Origin: Moniliella sp. 'wahieum'
Lineage: Eukaryota > Basidiomycota > Moniliellomycetes > Moniliellales > Moniliellaceae
Length of the DNA stretch: 64,000 nucleotides
Direction of reading: 5' to 3'
NCBI GenBank assembly: GCA_003971905.1
Contig: RSEE01000003.1
Location: 806,001 to 870,000, forward strand
The translations under genes were made by a program, and so were the position numbers. Positions 61,517-64,000 of the stretch are shown piece after piece (position 1 is the stretch's first letter; each line of letters opens with the position of its first letter). The notes below the pieces were generated by a model, which was given only the letters and a program-made list of their open reading frames with translations, searched no databases and was not told the origin of the DNA.

Positions 61517-62784
61517 TCATGCACCATGGTATGCACGATGTAGTAACACAGGGCCTCGCGTGCCGGACCAAGGTCGGCAGGTACCAGGTTCACAGGGAAC
61601 ACATGCTCCAACGTTCTTTTTTGTAGCGTGGGTCCTCCAGCCACGTTCGAATCTAGTCCCGACCCAGTTCCAGCTGTAGCAGTTTGGTTCTTCGCTTCCA
61701 CGCACCCAGTCTCTGTGAGCCCGAAGGCTTCAGACGCGTTACTACGGCCCCCGGTGCGGGCAGCCTTGCGGCCTTCGCAGTCCCAGCTGAGGCCGCTCCT
61801 TGTCCCTAGTTCCGCTCCGATCCACCAACTGGAAGCAGTTGACGGGCGAGATTTGGAACTCTATAAGGGATTGTACCCCTAACCCCCCGGCTGGGTCGAA
61901 GCAGTTGACAGGGCCCTCCCATGACGCAAACGGATTAACGCGGGCATGATACCCAGATAGGTAGAGAATGGCTCTCGTCTTGAGAGAGATCCACATACGT
62001 TGTAATGATCCAGGCCGAAGGCAAGGGTCCCCGCTCCACACGTTCGTTTTGCCTGGGATTCACTGCGGCGAGTCAGAAGAGCAGGCCCTCGTAGTATGAG
62101 CCTCTAAATAGACTATACGGAGATTTACATTGTGCGCACCTTCCTCCTCGGTTCCGCAGTGGCAGGTGCCTACGAAAGGCGTGTGCTGAATGAGGTGGAG
62201 AATAGGGAATGTGGTACTGAGGAGAGGTACAGGCTATGAGAAGGGTGGGGCCTTATATTGCCAATGAGGGTACCGGGGAACAGAAGAACGACTGGGGTGC
62301 AGTGATAAGAGATGTGTGTCTAATAGATATTATCACGCAGGATGTGGCGTTTTGGGGTCATCGCCGCAACAGCCCACCAGGACTGGGTAGGGACGAGGCG
62401 AAGAAGAAGAATGGGCACCAGCAGGGATGCCGTGGTCCGAGCAGAGTGTAACCCAGTCTTCATTCCTGGATCAACTTCTTTCTCTTCTCTCGCGCTTTTC
62501 CCTTTTGCCATATATGTGGTCTGTGTTTGTCCGCCCCCGGAACAATCATGTGCAGAAAGACCGTAAACAGTAAATGTCTAGAAGTACATCTGCATGTATA
62601 GTCTCACACCACTGCTACAATTGAAAACAAATACGGCAGAAGCCTCTACAACCACTTAAGTGCTTGTCTTTTAAGCATGTCCTGTGTGACATGTGACGTT
62701 CGGTTCTATATGGTGCGAACAGGGCCAAGGAATGAGGCTTACGTTTAAGCTGTTTAAAAACCCTAAGACTCCCTACTAAGTACT

Positions 62785-62829
62785 AAGGCCTAAGGGGCCT
62801 AAGGCCTAAGGGGCCTAAGGCCTAAGGCC
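62785..62829. repeat. Palindrome array, AGGCCT+A
   Basis: Alternating AGGCCTA and AGGGGCCTA units over 45 bp. Related AGGCCT/GGCCTTG words at 26770-26800 and 63196-63217. Confidence 0.8.
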
Positions 62830-63877
62830 CGATGCTGATTTGAGGAGAAACGGCAGATTGTGGCAAAATTGTGGTTCGCGCGGGGATAAAGGAGAGAGAG
62901 AAACCTTAATTGAGACATGTATACCCGGAATGAAGTCAAAGTGGAAGAGCGAGAAGCGGAAGGCACGAAGCGCGAGGCGCAGATGACTGTGTTGGAGTGT
63001 TGGAGGAAGGATGCAGCGAGGACGGGTTCAGATAAGGGAAAATGCCATGCAGAAGTGGGCGGGGAAACCATCAAGTGAGTCATGCGTGACGCGTATGACA
63101 TGGGAGCCAACTTCAAAGTCTGTGTGGTTCCAATAAGGAAAGTTCAACATGCCACCAGAGTTGGACAACATTCCTCTGATAGCGCTTCTCCTCAGGGGCC
63201 TCAGGGCCTTAGGCCTCTTCACTACACACACAACCCCCCAAAAAGTTGTTTCAATCTTAGCATGTTGTATCCGTTCAAAAAAGAACTTTGTGAAGATCTT
63301 TTTAGAAGCGCGAGAAAATAGAAAAGAGCATTGAGGAGACTGTGTTCGTCATATGGCCGTCGGTGATCGATGACGGTCACTAGGTCACTGACCGCCACAG
63401 TTCCATACACGCACAACCTCATATATGTCAGTGTTACTCTCTAGGTCTCTCTCAGAGTTTAGACGTCTCCGTCACTAGCTTCACTCCATAATCGGCACAC
63501 GCGGAACTTACGCACCGTGTCCGCCAAAAGTACATACATCTTTTGTGTTGTGTCCCGTGAGATTTTAGGCCTTAGATATGTGGAAGGTCGGCTGCCCTCT
63601 GTTGTGTTATGAGCGCAGAGCATGACATTGTTGTCGTTTTACCTGCCTGCCACTGCACAATTGAACAGGCGAGGCAGGTGGCACACTGCCCCCGTGCGAA
63701 GGTGGCGGAGCACGGGCAAATGCGTGATTATATAACAAGCAAGAAATAGTCTTGTCTCGTTATTTTCGCTTTATATATATTCCAGCGGTCCGCACGGACA
63801 TTGCTGTGGTTGCCGCCCCCCACCCCCCCGTGCAGCAGACCACCGCTGGTGTTGATGCGAACACCACTGCGCTCAAC

Positions 63878-64000
63878 ATGTCAACTGCCACCATCGCCAC
63901 CGCCCCCTACTCGCCCAGTTCCCTCACCCCCACGGCGGCCTCGTCCCTCCAACACCGTCGACTAGTAGTACTAGTACACCTGCCGGTACACCCAACCCTG
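63878..64000 (+). CDS. Partial Ser/Thr/Pro-rich protein at window edge
   Basis: ATG 63878 gives MSTATIATAPYSPSSLTPTAA, and after a one-base shift near 63950 PPTPSTSSTSTPAGTPNP to the edge. The upstream text (63790-63877) is also open in the first frame, so the start could be earlier. Low-complexity N-terminus; function unknown. Confidence 0.4.
   Translation, partial: MSTATIATAPYSPSSLTPTAASSLQHRRLVVLVHLPVHPTL

Larger units (their letters stand above)
61067..63877. other. Intergenic, no convincing gene
   Basis: About 2.8 kb with short frames only. Palindrome arrays CCATGGG (61496) and AGGCCTA (62785) occur. Confidence 0.45.

Overview
This is nuclear DNA of a fungus. It is GC-rich, with short GT-AG introns (about 48-95 nt), several with CTAAC-type branch points just before the acceptor, and with intron-containing tRNAs. 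Orthologues of fungal housekeeping genes are present: vacuolar proteinase A, SSA-type Hsp70, COQ5, UMP/CMP kinase, DUG2, TTC1, TMEM208/SND2, a SEC14-like protein and a Dbl-type RhoGEF. Two secreted lipases of the fungal LIP family (PF03583; the Malassezia LIP and Candida antarctica lipase A group) lie 15 kb apart. Together these suggest a basidiomycete yeast of the Ustilaginomycotina, possibly close to Malassezia. The lineage is an inference; the fungal nature is well supported.

Layout. 0-10 kb: lipase 1, an intron-bearing tRNA-Gln, a class I/II aminotransferase divergent from DUG2 (WD40 plus M20 peptidase), then TTC1 divergent from a PP2C remnant that has lost its catalytic core. 10-17 kb: a gene-poor stretch and a long Ser/Pro/His-rich disordered protein. 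18-25 kb: lipase 2, Hsp70, an unrecognised minus-strand gene, TMEM208. 25-31 kb: tRNA-Asn, a SEC14-like protein, a SABATH-like methyltransferase. 33-40 kb: proteinase A, UMP/CMP kinase, COQ5, a multi-pass membrane protein. 40.8-48.5 kb: tRNA-Leu and a tandem array of four copies of an unrecognised gene; copy 2 is a chimera of its neighbours, made by unequal crossover whose breakpoint can be placed within 55 bp. 49-52 kb: a disordered protein with a conserved-looking N-terminal motif, and tRNA-Arg. 52-58 kb: a near gene-free stretch. 58-61 kb: the RhoGEF. 61-64 kb: intergenic, with a partial gene entering at the right edge.

Reading frames. Nearly every conserved gene is interrupted by single-base shifts. 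Many of those checked by hand are repaired by lengthening a G, C or T run by one base, which points to homopolymer undercalling in the assembly rather than wholesale pseudogene formation. CDS spans below are therefore gene extents read through such shifts. The PP2C remnant is different, because a large internal segment is absent.

The most unusual signal is scattered through the intergenic DNA: many short tandem arrays of 7-bp period, each built from a different 6-bp palindrome plus one spacer base (ACTAGT+G, AAGCTT+G, ACATGT+G/C, ATCGAT+G, ATGCAT+G, CCATGG+G, GGTACC+G, AACGTT+G/C, AGTACT+C, AGGCCT+A). The sequences differ but the architecture is shared. I know of no named element that explains this.
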